Counted from the first letter of the stretch, positions 43,501 through 55,460 are shown. The stretch: DNA of 64,000 bases from Ashinkailepas kermadecensis (GCA_034440615.1 JAOTOM010004118.1:62001-126000), one strand, 5' to 3'. Numbers and translations: made by a program. The notes: generated by a model from the sequence alone, not told the origin.

Positions 43501-44212
43501 TTTCACCATCCGTGGAAATCCTTAGGAGGAGCTAATATTGCCCCCCCTCCCCCAGAGGGTTAATCGTTGTTCGAACACGTCACCAGGTCTCTCCGAGAAC
43601 ACGGTGACGGCGGGTAGGGTTGTTTCTATCCTGATCGTGAGCATTGAGCGATATTGCTTCTTTCAACCCTGTCCATGGATCATTTCATATTGTATGAACA
43701 AGTTACGCAGGGACACAACCAGAAATTTATTGGGGCTCAGACCAAAAATAATTGTAGCCAAGCAGGTACTGCTCTCAACGCGCGAAGCGCGCCGATTTTT
43801 TTTTGGTTTTGCGTGGTAAAAATATTAAGCTTTCTTTTTGATCTAGTGTATTTTTTGTTGCCAAAGGGCAGTGGCCGGGCCTGCCGCCCCCTTAGCTGCG
43901 CTTCTGCTTGTCAGAAGCTACAAACACATTACCTAACTTCCGAAGGTTCAGCGTCTCCATTCCGCGAGACGTTCCGCCTCGCCTGCATATACATCACTTG
44001 CATTTAGCGGCAACGATTCCTCACCGAGCAGACAGCCCTTCCCAGCGCGCCACACGGGCCTAGACGACATTGAAGCTGCCGAGGTTCTTCTCTGCTCATC
44101 TCCCTCATGCGGTGAGCTGGTTCCTATGACGCAATGCGTTGTGGACACCTGTTTGGCTTAAACGGACCAATCCTAGGCAACTATTGAGCTGCTTGATCTG
44201 CATGTCTGCCAG
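43501..44212. other. No gene recognised
   Basis: A 66-codon minus-strand frame at 44148-43948 has no domain or convincing splice sites. The rest is unremarkable. Confidence 0.3.
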
Positions 44213-44336
44213 ATCTGTCCAGGTCTGTCCATGTCTGTCCATGTCTGTCCAGGTCTGTCCATGTCTGTCCAGGTCTGTCCAGGTCTGTCCAGGTCTATCC
44301 AGGTCTGCCCAGGTCTGTCCAGGTCTGCCCAGGTGT
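44213..44336. repeat. 10-bp tandem repeat, ~12 copies
   Basis: AGGTCTGTCC or ATGTCTGTCC units are repeated head to tail. The ORFs on both strands are artefacts. Confidence 0.93.
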
Positions 44337-44625
44337 ATCGTCAGCGGCTCATCGTACAGCCTCTGATGACGCATAATAACAATATTTTTAATACTTCGCT
44401 GCTAATGCTATGTTGCGCTTAAATATTCCATGTAATTCCTTTTTGTACATTAACTTGTTTCATAACTGAAAGCTCTTTTTTGAACCATCGTTTATTTGTA
44501 TTGCATGATGTCTCACTGAAGATTAGATAGCTCTTTCCACAAGAGACCAGGCGGACAATGTGGGACGGAAAATTGCGGACTGGCTTTTAGCTTCTTCTTC
44601 AGGTAGGGGAGGGGAGGTGTAGAAC

Positions 44626-45671
44626 GTAGGGGAGACCGGGTCTAGTTGATACAATTTTGGCGAAACCCAAGACAACTCATTACATTCGAAAGGTAGCGAG
44701 AAGATAGTTACACCTATGTCAAGCCTAAACCTTCTAGTATCATTCCCGATAAAAAATTTTCCCATGGCATCCTCTGGGCTTTCCACCAGAGAGCAAAACA
44801 TTGCGAACTACCGGTTCATCAACTTATCCCGCTATAGGGGTAAGTTTTTACGGACGATGGGGCAAGTTGATAAAATGTAAGCTAAATAAAGTATGTTATC
44901 TATAGGTGGCATTAGCTTACACCATCTGAAAGGTCAATATTTCATGTTTACAGTAATAATACTGGTTTGAGTTTTGGATCACCATAGTTCATGGTTTGTG
45001 CCATTTCCGGAATGCGCAAACGTTCATTGCGTAGCTGTACCTTTTCCTTCGTTCAGTCTTTTCCGTCGGGTGATAAATGCCCGCAGAAATATTGAATAAA
45101 GTTATCTTGAAACAGTTTCAGCAAACACCTTCACAAAAATAGGGAATTATGTGGTTATTATATTTCATTTCCGGTCCACAACACGTTGATATAGGCTGAT
45201 TAACTTAGATTCACCTTAATCAGCCTCGTGGTGATACAGGCTGATTAAGTTGATGCTGGCAGTATCAACTTACCCTGCGGGTTTTATGGTGTAGGCTGCA
45301 ACATGTTATGCAACGTTGCGAGTACAGTGTAGTGGCAAACGACATAAGCATTTCACCGTTGCAAAGCTGAGAGAACATGGCAATGATAACAGACACGTAA
45401 GAAGTTAGCATGTGGTCGTCAAATTAGAAAGTAAAAGGGAAGCACATACCGTGAAATTTTACTTTCACCCTACAAATGTGCCACATCGTCACCATACTGG
45501 AGCTGCGAGTCGATGGGACTTGTATGACTTGTGACTTGCGCTTGTTTTTGCCGCAAGAAGAGGGTGCCAGTAGCAGCATGTGTGGCAAGCATGTCAACCC
45601 GCCTCATACTTGTGGCGAAAATGCTGTTGTATCCACCATCCCGTGTGTCAACTAGCCCCGGTCTCCCCTAC
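44626..45671. mobile_element. 1046-bp TIR element, GTAGGGGAGACCGGG ends
   Basis: The two ends are inverted 27-bp repeats differing at two positions (GTAGGGGAGACCGGG, then an AGTTGA block). Internal copies of GGGGYAAGTTGATA lie at 44853-44885. No transposase frame and no clear target duplication are visible, so the superfamily is unassigned. Confidence 0.65.
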
Positions 45672-47000
45672 TGTGAAAATCACAACACAGCTAGAACGGG
45701 AGCGCAGACACCGTCTGGATTGCAGTGACAAGCCATGGTAAGTGCGGAGCAGAAGCTCCGTTAAACTGATCAGTGGTTCTGATCTGGGCAGGGGTGTCGA
45801 TTTTTTCAGATACAAAAACAATGGGAGGGGGGGGAGTGTCAATACACTAGACCCCCAAAACAAACATTCATCGGATATCATCTACTTTCTTATCAGATGT
45901 CAGAAATTCTGATTTTTATTTGACGACGCATATGTTTCTCTATATTCAGTGTCATTGCCAACATGCAAAATCGTCCAATAACAGGTGAAGTCACATAGGC
46001 AACAGAGCAGTGCTCAGTAGGGGTGGGATGATTCACATCCAAGCAGCGTTGGTGTGGGATGATCAGGAGATGGGCAGCCATATTTTATTTGAAGTGATGT
46101 AGGTATGGGGCTAGCTGAGCAATTGCGACCGGGGTAAGATGAGCCATGGATGAGCAGTAGTGTATTAATGTGTTGCATGCTGCTGATGTTTTCCTCATGA
46201 AACATCAATTAAATTGGTGTGAAATGGTTGTTCAACCTATTGGCGTTATGGTGTGGCAATACTAGATAAAAAGGAAGCGAAAATTTAGGTTGAAATATAT
46301 TACTTGGTATTTTCTGATTGCTTCATGATTTTCCACCAGAACACGTGAGGTGACAAAAAGTGACCATAAAAAGCCTGCAATACTAAAAGTAACAATTCCC
46401 AGTAGTCTTCACAGCATTTGTTCACATAAATAAGACTTGTGATCAGTTTATCCCACCACCAGGATCAACTTACCCTAAAAGTCTTTAAAAAATTAAGTCT
46501 TTCAAAAAAATATTTTTAAAAATGTCCACAAATAATGAATCTGCATCACCACAAGCGCTCAAGGCTCTTACAAGTAAAAATTAGATCAACTTACCTCGAC
46601 TTTCCCTACATGCCATGAATGCAGGGTGCCATCGTAGGGGAGAGGGATCAACGCTCGCACGTGCACGAAGTTTGCCACTTATGGCTGTGCTAGTTGGTGG
46701 TTCAAGCCTTCCCAATTCCACTCCTGAGCACAGCTATATGCGCCTCACCAGTCATAAAGCCACGGCGCCGCTACTGGGACCCTCCCCCTAGTTTGGCGAG
46801 AGATACCATGCCTTGGTGTTGTGCATCACATGAATTGATAGGATGGAGATGCTGAGTACATCAAATGCGAGAACCATGTCGTATCCAAATGTGTACCTTC
46901 TTGCAAGGCATATTAAGGCAGAATTGATAGAAATAGCGCTGAAACCACGTCATTTCAGCTCCCGTGATCTTTCACGGTTCATTCATATTGAGCTGTACTC
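45672..47000. repeat. Further relics of the GGGGTAAGTTGAT family
   Basis: Related strings recur at about 46018 (AGTAGGGGTGGGATGAT), 46128 (GGGGTAAGATGA), 46462 and 46585-46610 (both as ATCAACTTACC), and 46634 (GTAGGGGAGAGGGATCAAC). This suggests nested copies of the neighbouring TIR element. No gene was recognised. Confidence 0.5.
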
Positions 47001-47007
47001 CAAATAC

Positions 47008-47263
47008 CAGGGGCGGATATGGGGAGGGACACTGGGAGCATGTGACCCCCCACCCCCCAGCACACACACAATCACAGGCGCCCATTTGGAAGGAAAAGGT
47101 GACCTCCTGACAGGAAAGGGTGCCCTTGCAGTGTGCTCGAATGCACCCCCACCCCCGCTCAAGAGAGTTTCAGCCCAAGGCGCACCTCCAGGTATGCCCT
47201 TCCGAAGAATTTGTATCCCTCCAGGCAAGTGCTCCCACATGACAGTTGCTGGATACGCCCCTG
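47008..47263. mobile_element. 256-bp hAT-type MITE
   Basis: It starts CAGGGGCGGATAT and ends ATACGCCCCTG, with 8-bp flanks CCAAATAC (47000-47007) and TCAAATAC (47264-47271) that match at 7 of 8 positions. The terminal motif and TSD length are those of small hAT elements. The interior is C/G-rich and non-coding. Its ends differ from those of the autonomous hAT at 10.1 kb. Confidence 0.8.
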
Positions 47264-48640
47264 TCAAATACCAGTCTCTCCACGACAATTCAAGCAATAG
47301 TTACAATTGCTCCACGTCTTAGGCACTGTACCGCGCGATACGGATAACAATTGAGGAATTACTTTGTACTCGAAGGCGCACAGAGTTATGTACGGCAACC
47401 ACGCAGCAGGATCCTGATGCGACTGTGTGGGAAGAATATAAAAGGCCCCAAAGTTCACTTCTATTTTACAGCATTCCAGGGTCCGGTGTCGGTCTCCACA
47501 TGGCGACTGGCATAGTATAGCACATGGTACTTGATCTAGCCTGAACACCATTCACAATGCTATTGATGGATACGTCAGGTTGAATTGGCGGGGCTTTGTT
47601 TCGTTCATGCTTACTTCAATTTAGCCATGGAGCAAACACCGCCAATAACGGAATATTATAATATAACGGAATATAGTGTGGTGGATTAGGAAGCGTGAGC
47701 TTTTTTGTGTTTTTAAGTTATAAGGCAAACAGAAGCTAAGCAATAGGCAAATAGTACAAAGTATATATTCGTTGGGATAATGTTTCGATAACATAGACGA
47801 AGTGCATATCATGGTGCGGGAAGCAAAATCAGATATCAGTAAGGAAAAGCCCATGCCACGCGCATATCGTGCAGTATGTTTGTATGGGTCAATGCTTGGT
47901 TCAGCCAAGGTTCATTGGTGTGGTGGTGACCACATATGCCACCATAGCATGCTGTACCTATTGGTATTCATCTTTTTCTACATCGTTATTTTTCATGAGC
48001 CAAACAATGCTTGCTTAGTCAGCTGATTGCCATCTCCATGCCGTGGAGCAAGAACCACAACAGAACTGGGCGGGATTATCAGATATGTTTGTGTCGGTCT
48101 TATTTCTACGCGGTGTTGCAGGTCATGCAAAGAGACGACGTCAATCCTGGGAACGGTGTCGAGACTCAGCCCGAGGCAAGTTTTTCACTCAGACAGCACT
48201 ACTCTTTTGAAGTAGAAATATCTCCATAAGACACGAACGAATCGACACATATTAAGTCCGTGTGTAATGTGGACTGGTTCGGCCGACAAACAGCTTTTAA
48301 ATCGAGCGACTTGTCACGATGTCTATCACCTCAATGCCGAAGTGGTGGATATTCATCGCGGGCTTCGATTATATTTCAAAGAATTCCTCATACCGAAGGT
48401 GCCTATCCAAACTCGACGTCCATGCTTGTACATTTCCTGGGCGCCAAATGACCAAACCTGGTCGGTGCGCCCAAAACCTCAAATAATAACAACAGCTTAT
48501 ACATTCCCGCCAGTATTCGGGGAGATCCGCTAGATTTTTGGCCTTTAGGGCGCATCGACTGCATTGGTCATGTAGCTCAGGAAGATTCTTGACCGTGATC
48601 AACTGGCCTGGGCGAACCATGTTAGTGTGGCCAACTGCTA
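47264..48640. other. No gene recognised
   Basis: Several frames of 60-95 codons occur on both strands (for example around 47621-48026 and 48260-48533) without recognisable domains. A retroelement relic is possible but not demonstrable. Confidence 0.3.
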
Positions 48641-48975
48641 CCTCATCCGCTCCTACATGTCGATCAATGGGGCAATCGACACCTCATCCGCTCCTACATG
48701 TCGATTAATGGTGCAATCGACACCTCATCCGCTCCTACATGTCGATCAATGGGGAAATCGACACCTCATCCGCTCCCACATGTCGATCAATGGGGAAACC
48801 GACACCCCACCCGCTCCTACATGTCGATCAATGGGGCAATCGACACCTCATCCGCTCCTACATGTCGATCAATGGTGCAATCGACACCCCATCCGCTCCT
48901 ACATGTCGATCAATGGGGCAATCGACACCTCATCCGCCCCTACATGTCGATCAATGGAGCAATCGACACCGAATG
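48641..48975. repeat. 41-bp tandem repeat, 8 copies
   Basis: The unit CTCATCCGCTCCTACATGTC plus GATCAATGGGGCAATCGACA is repeated eight times with few changes. Confidence 0.93.
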
Positions 48976-48994
48976 ACATGCTCATGACGTCACG

Positions 48995-49405
48995 TTTTGC
49001 AGGTGTTCCCTCGACATCGTCACCACGTCTGCCTCATCTACACCGCTCTGGGATGATCTCTCGGCATCGTCACTACGTCTGCCTCATCTACACCGCTCTA
49101 TGATGATCTCTCGGCATCGTCACTACGTCTGCCTCATCTACACCGCTCTGGGATGATCTCTCGGCGGCGTCACCACGTCTGCCTCATCTACACCGCTCTA
49201 TGATGATCTCTCGGCGGCGTCACCACGTCTACCTTATCTACACCGCTCTGGGATGTCTCTCGACGGCGTCACCACGTCTGCCTCATCTACACCGCTCTAT
49301 GATGATCTCTCGGCGGCGTCACCACGTCTACCTTATCTACACCGCTCTGGGATGTCTCTCGACGTCGTCACCACGTCTGCCTCATCTACACCGCTCTGCA
49401 GTGAT
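48995..49405. repeat. ~50-bp tandem repeat with dimer structure, 8 copies
   Basis: The unit is built on GATCTCTCGGCGGCGTCACC plus ACGTCTGCCTCATCTACACC. Successive units alternate between GGGATG and ATGATG starts, a two-unit higher-order repeat, with shortened units on the right. Confidence 0.9.
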
Positions 49406-49769
49406 CTCAGCCGCCACCTCCCAGGCAGCCATCGCAGAACGACACACATGGGTGGCCTAGGGAAATACTATGAATCATGATACACTGGCCGCGGTACTGT
49501 CTCCATGGCTTAATTCTTGCATTACCATTCCCAGGAGCGTAGGAACCATTTCAGAGTCGGGGTCGGGGTAGCCCACTGCAGTCAATTATGTACACGCACC
49601 GCAACAGAGCCTATGCTAAAGGTTTCAAAAGTTGAGTCGGCTGGTTATTGAAGACAAGCCTCTTGGACGCGTTCTGGCCATTTTGGCACCATAGGACGAA
49701 GAAGTTGGATAAAAAAAGTGTACGGGGCACAGGGCTGGCGATCTCCCACAAAGCTTGGGAAGGGGAATC

Positions 49770-49855
49770 GAAGTCCTTATTTTCAGGACATATTTTCGGA
49801 TTGAATAAGGAAAATGACAAATTAACATTAGCAGGGTACCAAACCAAGGGGTTCA
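49770..49855 (+). repeat. Dispersed repeat, inverse partner of 40058-40145
   Basis: About 80% alike in opposite orientation. It lies inside a 93-codon open frame (49648-49929) that is therefore probably element-derived. Confidence 0.7.
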
Positions 49856-49985
49856 GCTACGGCTCAGAGTTATGGCACAGTTGCGTGTCCATGCCCTTTC
49901 AAACCTTTCAAATACAACCGACGACATAAAATTCAGTTCACTTTCGTGAACACCTTAGTTCAGGCGGCAGTTTTGCGAACTAGTG

Positions 49986-50111
49986 GTTCAGTGTGGTGCT
50001 GTTATGTGGCAGCACTGGTCAGAGAAGTTTGGGTGGGAGAGGCGGCGGTTCAGTGTGGTGCTGTTATGTGGCAGCACTGGCCAGAGAAGTCTGGGTGGGA
50101 GAGGCGGCGGT
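49986..50111. repeat. 63-bp tandem duplication
   Basis: Two copies of TTCAGTGTGGTGCTGTTATG plus GAGAGGCGGCGG, nearly identical. Confidence 0.92.
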
Positions 50112-50797
50112 TCAGTCCAGCTGCCGGCCGGCACTGTCCTTCATGACGCTGAAATTGCACCGGCTCAACATACACTGTCAACACAGATAACGCACCACCA
50201 ACCTTTTGAGATCATATCACGCATGGCATGGCATCATATAACTAGCTAGCTAGACCTAACATAGCATAGTGTATGAAATTGTTCGAATGTTCATAAACGC
50301 ATAGCAACATCGAGATTCCTGATAAAGCAACTGTTACACATATGACAATGAATCGCAATACAGGTATATAACTTGAACAAGGAAATTCTAGCCAATTGTT
50401 TGCCCGTTAATTTGAAAAGGCGAACATAACACGGAGCTATTTTGCAAAACAATCACCCTGAGACCAGAAACAGTCTTTGTGTTTCAATACATATATATTG
50501 TTAGGTATGTATCATGTATCAGTGCGCTTTCACATGCAAATATGAACAGATGGTGGGAATAACCAGGCGGGGCTTCGGTTAAATTTAAGATTTAGCATTT
50601 TCATATTTGTCGGCATTTTTCAGATTCAGATTTCGTGGCTAGCTAAGTGCCTGCGGTCTACAGAGAACAGAATATCCTTAATTATAAATAGCCACGTGCC
50701 AATGTAGTCAATGCTGGGTTATGCAGCACAATCTAACCTAAAATATTTCGGCGTATTTTCTGAATGTGTCCTCGCCTGTGAAAGGGGACTGACTGAC

Positions 50798-50971
50798 CTG
50801 GAACTTGTGCCACAGCATGCCGCCGGCCTGACCGATGTACAGTGTGGAGGCGGGGTCGAATCGCAACAGACGTGGCACGCGCGGTGCTACCACGCTGCTG
50901 TGGCGGCTGCAGTTGTAGAACAGCGTCACGTTTTGGCCCTTGGCCTGCAGCGCGAACTTCATCCAAGTGCC
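50798..50971 (-). CDS. Multiplexin (collagen XV/XVIII-like) TSPN domain, third exon in window
   Basis: The exon has 58 codons in phase 0, bounded on the minus strand by the acceptor GACGACAG|GGC (AG at 50973-50972) and the donor TTCCAG|GTCAGT (GT at 50797-50796). It encodes GTWMKFALQAKGQNVTLFYN, then a Cys and, at the end, ASTLYIGQAGG and KFQ. This is the C-terminal part of the thrombospondin-N/laminin-G-like domain of multiplexins, secreted basement-membrane collagens. The single Cys would normally pair with one in the following exon, which I could not find downstream (below 50798). The upstream intron carries a large hexamer satellite close to the acceptor. Identity is by remembered family pattern. 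Confidence 0.85.
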
Positions 50972-50992
50972 CTGTCGTCAACAGCGGCGATC

Positions 50993-52372
50993 AGAGTCAC
51001 AGTCACAGTCACAGTCACAGTCACAGTCACAGTCACAGTCACAGTCACAGTCACAGTCACAGTCACAGTCACAGTCAGGGTCAGTCACAGTCACAGTCAC
51101 AGTCACAGTCAGGGTCAGTCACAGTCGCAGTCACAGTCACAGTCACAGTCACAGTCACAGCCACAATCACAGTCACAGTCACAGTCACAGTCACAGTCAC
51201 AGTCACAGTCACAGTCACAGTCACAGTCACAGTCACAGTCACAGTCAGGGTCAGTCACAGTCACAGTCACAGTCACAATCACAGTCACAGTCACAGTCAG
51301 GGTCAGTCACAGTCACAGTCACAGTCACAGCCACAATCACAGTCACAGTCACAGTCACAGTCACAGTCACAGTCACAGTCACAGTCACAGTCAGGGTCAG
51401 TCACAGTCACAGTCACAGTCACAGTCACAGTCACAGTCACAGTCACAGTCACAGTCACAGTCACAGTCACAGTCACAGTCACAGTCACAGTCACAGTCAC
51501 AGTCACAGTCACAGTCACAGTCACAGTCAGGGTCAGTCACAGTCAGGGTCAGTCACAGTCACAGTCACAGTCACAGTCACACTCACAGTCACAGTCACAG
51601 TCACAGTCACAGTCACAGTCAGGGTCAGTCACAGTCACAGTCACAGTCACAGCCACAATCACAGTCACAGTCACAGTCACAGTCACAGTCACAGTCACAG
51701 TCACAGTCACAGTCACAGTCACAGTCACAGTCACAGTCACAGTCACAGTCACAGCCACAATCACAGTCACAGTCACATTCACATTCACAGTCACAGTCAC
51801 AGTCACAGTCACAGTCACAGTCACAGTCACAGTCGCCGTCAGGGTCACAGTCACAGTCACAGTCACAGTCACAGTCACAGTCACAGTCACAGTCACAGTC
51901 ACAGTCACAGTCACAGTCACAGTCACAGTCACAGTCACAGTCACAGTCACAGTCACAGTCGCCGTCAGGGTCACAGTCACAGTCACAGTCACAGTCACAG
52001 TCACAGTCACAGTCACAGTCACAGTCACAGTCACACTCACACTCACAGTCACAGTCAGGGTCACAGTCACAGTCACAGTCACAGTCACAGTCATGGTCAC
52101 AGTCACAGTCACAGTCACAGTCGCCGTCAGGGTGACAGTCACAGTCAGTCAGGGTCAGTCACAGTCATCGTCACAGTCACAGTCACAGTCACAGTCACCA
52201 TCAGGGTCACAGTCACAGTCACAGTCAGGGTCAATCACAGTCACGGCCACAGTCTCAGTCAGTCACCATCAGGGTCACAGTCACAGTCTCCGTCGCAGTC
52301 ACATTCACGGTCACAGTCACAGTCACAGTCACAGTCACAGTCACAGTCACAGTCGCAGTCACAGTCAGGCTG
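50993..52372. repeat. (CAGTCA)n satellite, ~1.38 kb
   Basis: Almost uninterrupted CAGTCA hexamers, with periodic CAGGGTCAGTCA, GCCACAATCA and GTCGCCGTCAGGGT variants that form a loose higher order. It lies in intron 2 of the multiplexin gene and ends about 20 bp upstream of the exon acceptor. All three plus frames are open for about 500 codons (SQ, VT and SH dipeptides); these are artefacts. Confidence 0.96.
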
Positions 52373-52374
52373 TA

Positions 52375-54960
52375 TTTCTTTCCGGATGAAAACGAAAAGT
52401 AGTTTAAGGACAACTGGTGAAGGCAAAGAAAAAGGAATTTTGTGTGCGCGGCAGTAATCGGTCAGTGCTTTTCAAGGGCCCAGTCACTGTGGCATCCCAG
52501 GAAACGAAAAAGCGGACCAGTTAGCAAAATAGTTATTTTAGTCACGAATACATGACAGAAATTCCACAACATTTTGAAGCCATCAAATCATCAATAAGAG
52601 TACTCGACATTCTTGGAACCAAAAATGGACTTGGACCACAAATCATACACCATTACGACTCATAAAGCCTGTCGTCTATCCATGGATATCATCTTTTCAA
52701 CCAAATGGACATGAATAAAAAATCCTATCGCGGTTACGCATAGCATATAATTTCCTCACCCATGGACAAAGTCAATGTCATTCTATCCCCTTCAAATCTT
52801 GCCATGAGTGTGACTGGCTGACTGCCGGGTCCGGCTGTGACTGTCTGCACACCGGAACCGACTTTGGCTGAAGCGAGTGCTAGCTCTGTCCTTGACAAAG
52901 TGCTCACCAGAGTCTGACATTGGTGACACTGAGCCTGTCTGTCGGCCTGGTGTGATTAGGACCGAAACTAACCACAGTCTGACATTGGTGACACTGAGCC
53001 TGTCTGCCAGCCTGGCGTGATTAGGACCGAAACTAGCCCCAGTCTGACATTGGTGACACTGAGCCTGTCTGCCAGCCTGGCGTGATTAGGACCGAAACTA
53101 ACCCCAGTCTGACATTAGTGACACTGAGCCTGTCTGTCGGCCTGGCGTGATTTGGACCGAATCTACCCCCAGTCTGACATTAGTGACACTGAGCCAGTCT
53201 GTCGGCCTGGCGTGATTTGGACCGAAACTCTTAATTCCGGGTGAAGGTGCACTTTTTCGTTTCCTGGGATGCCACAGAGACTGGGCAACACAGGAAACGG
53301 ACCTTCACACGCATTAGATAGCGTGTTTCTTAAATTGCATCAATAGAAATATGGCAGTGATGCGAAAAAAGAAAGTGAAAAAGGAATTGCAAAGCATATT
53401 TGGAGTACGAACAAATGACGACAGTTCGTATGGGTGTACCAGATGTATGATCATATGGTGTAACGGAGTGAACGATTGCGGTTATATCGGAGGCGAATGA
53501 GGATGGCGTGTAATTAGGCGATGAAAATTGAGGTACCGTGTGGCAAACGATGTTGTTTTCCTGTGTGTACCCCAAAAATGGCATTCCTTGTGAGGTTCGT
53601 TTTAGAGCCGTCGGTAATAACAAAAGGAGCATGGCGATAACGAGACCGAAACTATTGGAATTTTTGTTTGGCATATTTTGGACAAAACTGGGATTTTGCA
53701 GTCGCGGTCAGATAAGAAATGTGTCGTTCGGCCATCTGTCACGGTGGGGTAGAGGGTGGAGGAATATATATATTGAATGGAATATTGTAATGAAGTAGTA
53801 CAGAACAGTTTTGACTCGTGAAGCAATGGCAAGGCTAGATAGTTTTTCGATTGGACCTAAATAATCGTGATTGAACTTTGGGAGAACTTGCAAGGACACG
53901 TGTGTGCGGTGGTTTCCTATAAATTGAATTTTAGAGCCATACTTAAGTGTCTGTGGCCTTCGTCAGAGAGCTAGTGGAGGAATTCCTGCTTATGCTTCTA
54001 AACAAATGATGGAAGAAGTGGTCATTGCACCGAGTGGCATACGGATAAATTCACTTTGAATGGTGTCAAAAATGTTCAAGGAGGAGGAGGTGCTGGCACC
54101 AGCATAAACTACCGAGCCTTATTATATGATGGGAAGAAATAAGGAGTTGCACAGTCGTATAAGGGGATGACGACCAGCTCCAAATAATGCAATGTAGAAG
54201 CAATACAGCGAAACGAATTTAAGCGATGAAAACATTTATTTTGGACATGTTTCATGTGTTCGTGCATGTAAGTGTCCCATGAAAAACAACACAAATAAAT
54301 TTGAACGATTTTAAGAAAGTTATGTAGTTGTTGCTGAGGTGAAGCAGTATTTCTGGGCTAGGGCAGAGAGTCGATTTGCTAAAAATCATTGATGCAAATT
54401 TTGGGGCTAACTATTGAAAACGTATCTGATGGACCATTGGTATGCCCGGTTAAGCGCCTTCTGGAGTCGAATTAAACAATGTTCATAATTTTATCTGAGT
54501 ACCAAATTGCGCTGTCGTTCGCAAAAAGGAATACGATAAATTAGCAAGCATATCGGTGGAAAGTTGTTCAATATTATATTAAATAAGACTGGCGACATGC
54601 AGCTCCCTTGTGGCAACCTGTTCTGCATGAATTGTGGATCGGAGATGGCTCACCGGCATCTGAGTTGGAAGGAACGACGACCAAATAAAAAGCCTATGAA
54701 ATAATGAACTTAATGTCCTTTCACTCCCAGTTGATGAATTTTGTAAAGTAATAAGGGTATAGTAATATTAAAATTAAAAACCATATCGTACGCTTTAAAA
54801 ACGTCTAAAAATACTGCGACAGTGTGTTCAAGTTTTTGAAACCAAGTGTTATGTATGTCCACAGATAGATGTATGTCCGAATAATATGATTAACTGCGCT
54901 TCGTCCTCGGCGAAGGCCACATTTGATTGGAGATAAAAGAGAATATATGTATTGGTTCCA
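52375..54960 (-). mobile_element. Second I/Jockey-group LINE copy with internal inversion
   Basis: On the minus strand, 54960-53236 matches the LINE at about 8.7-7.0 kb. The RT catalytic site is changed from FVDD to FAND (AAC at about 54515), and a decayed RNase H follows (53674-53330). 52487-52375 matches 6645-6510. Between them, 52488-52815 matches the same element in the opposite direction (SHCGIPGNEKADQLAK on the plus strand). A 65-bp minisatellite separates this segment from the rest. The copy is 5'-truncated at about 54960 and dead. Confidence 0.8.
52907..53235. repeat. 65-bp tandem repeat, 5 copies
   Basis: Units mark AGTCTGACATTGGTGACACT at 52911, 52976, 53041, 53106 and 53171. It sits exactly between the inverted and direct parts of the LINE copy. 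Confidence 0.93.
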
Positions 54961-54980
54961 GTTCAATCTTTTAATAAACA

Positions 54981-55460
54981 TTGCTCGGGATCACACATAT
55001 ATCTGTCGTTGTTTTCATGTTTTGGCGGGATAAACCGGTGCACTGGTTTGCATGCCAGTTACATTCGAAGGAGATTGGCTCACGAAAGATGTCTCAGGAA
55101 GTTGACTATGTGACAACGGGACCAAAATCCTTTAGTGGCCGGCTCGGAAAGCTGGCATCCGCCACAATGGAGACACTGCCGCTATTTCAGTCTCAGCCAT
55201 TCCCATGGAAGGTGGACCTAATCCATGATGTACCACGTGATTTTAGCACAAATCAAAATCTCCTTTATAATCCTTGCATCGCTGTGCAGTTCAGAAATGT
55301 TCCACAAAAGGTTGCCAAAATGGGAGCAGGTTCACTACCATTGCAAGGTGGCTCACACTGGCGTCGCGTTTACCCTGCCTTTCTAGAGGCAAATTACGTA
55401 GCCTGTGATTTGTGCACGACAAATCAGAGATATTTTCGCCTTCTAGGAGAACTGAACTGA
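54981..55460 (+). other. 159-codon open frame, unknown
   Basis: An uninterrupted plus-strand frame begins just beyond the truncated LINE and lies inside intron 2 of the minus-strand multiplexin gene. The peptide has a Trp-rich N-terminus and a possible CDLC near its end. It has no signal peptide, transmembrane segment or domain that I recognise. It could be an element fragment or a chance ORF. Confidence 0.2.

Noticed and set aside
43948..44148. A further multiplexin exon on the minus strand
   Set aside because: Position and strand fit, but the peptide lacks the expected post-TSPN motif and no clear acceptor/donor pair in the right phase was found.
48641..49405. CRISPR-like appearance of regularly spaced repeats
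   Set aside because: The units are contiguous tandem copies with no variable spacers, and the context is eukaryotic.
50711..52457. Plus-strand ORFs of 474-515 codons (SQ, VT, SH dipeptide proteins)
   Set aside because: They are translations of the CAGTCA hexamer, open in every frame. The real coding exon here is on the opposite strand and ends before the array.
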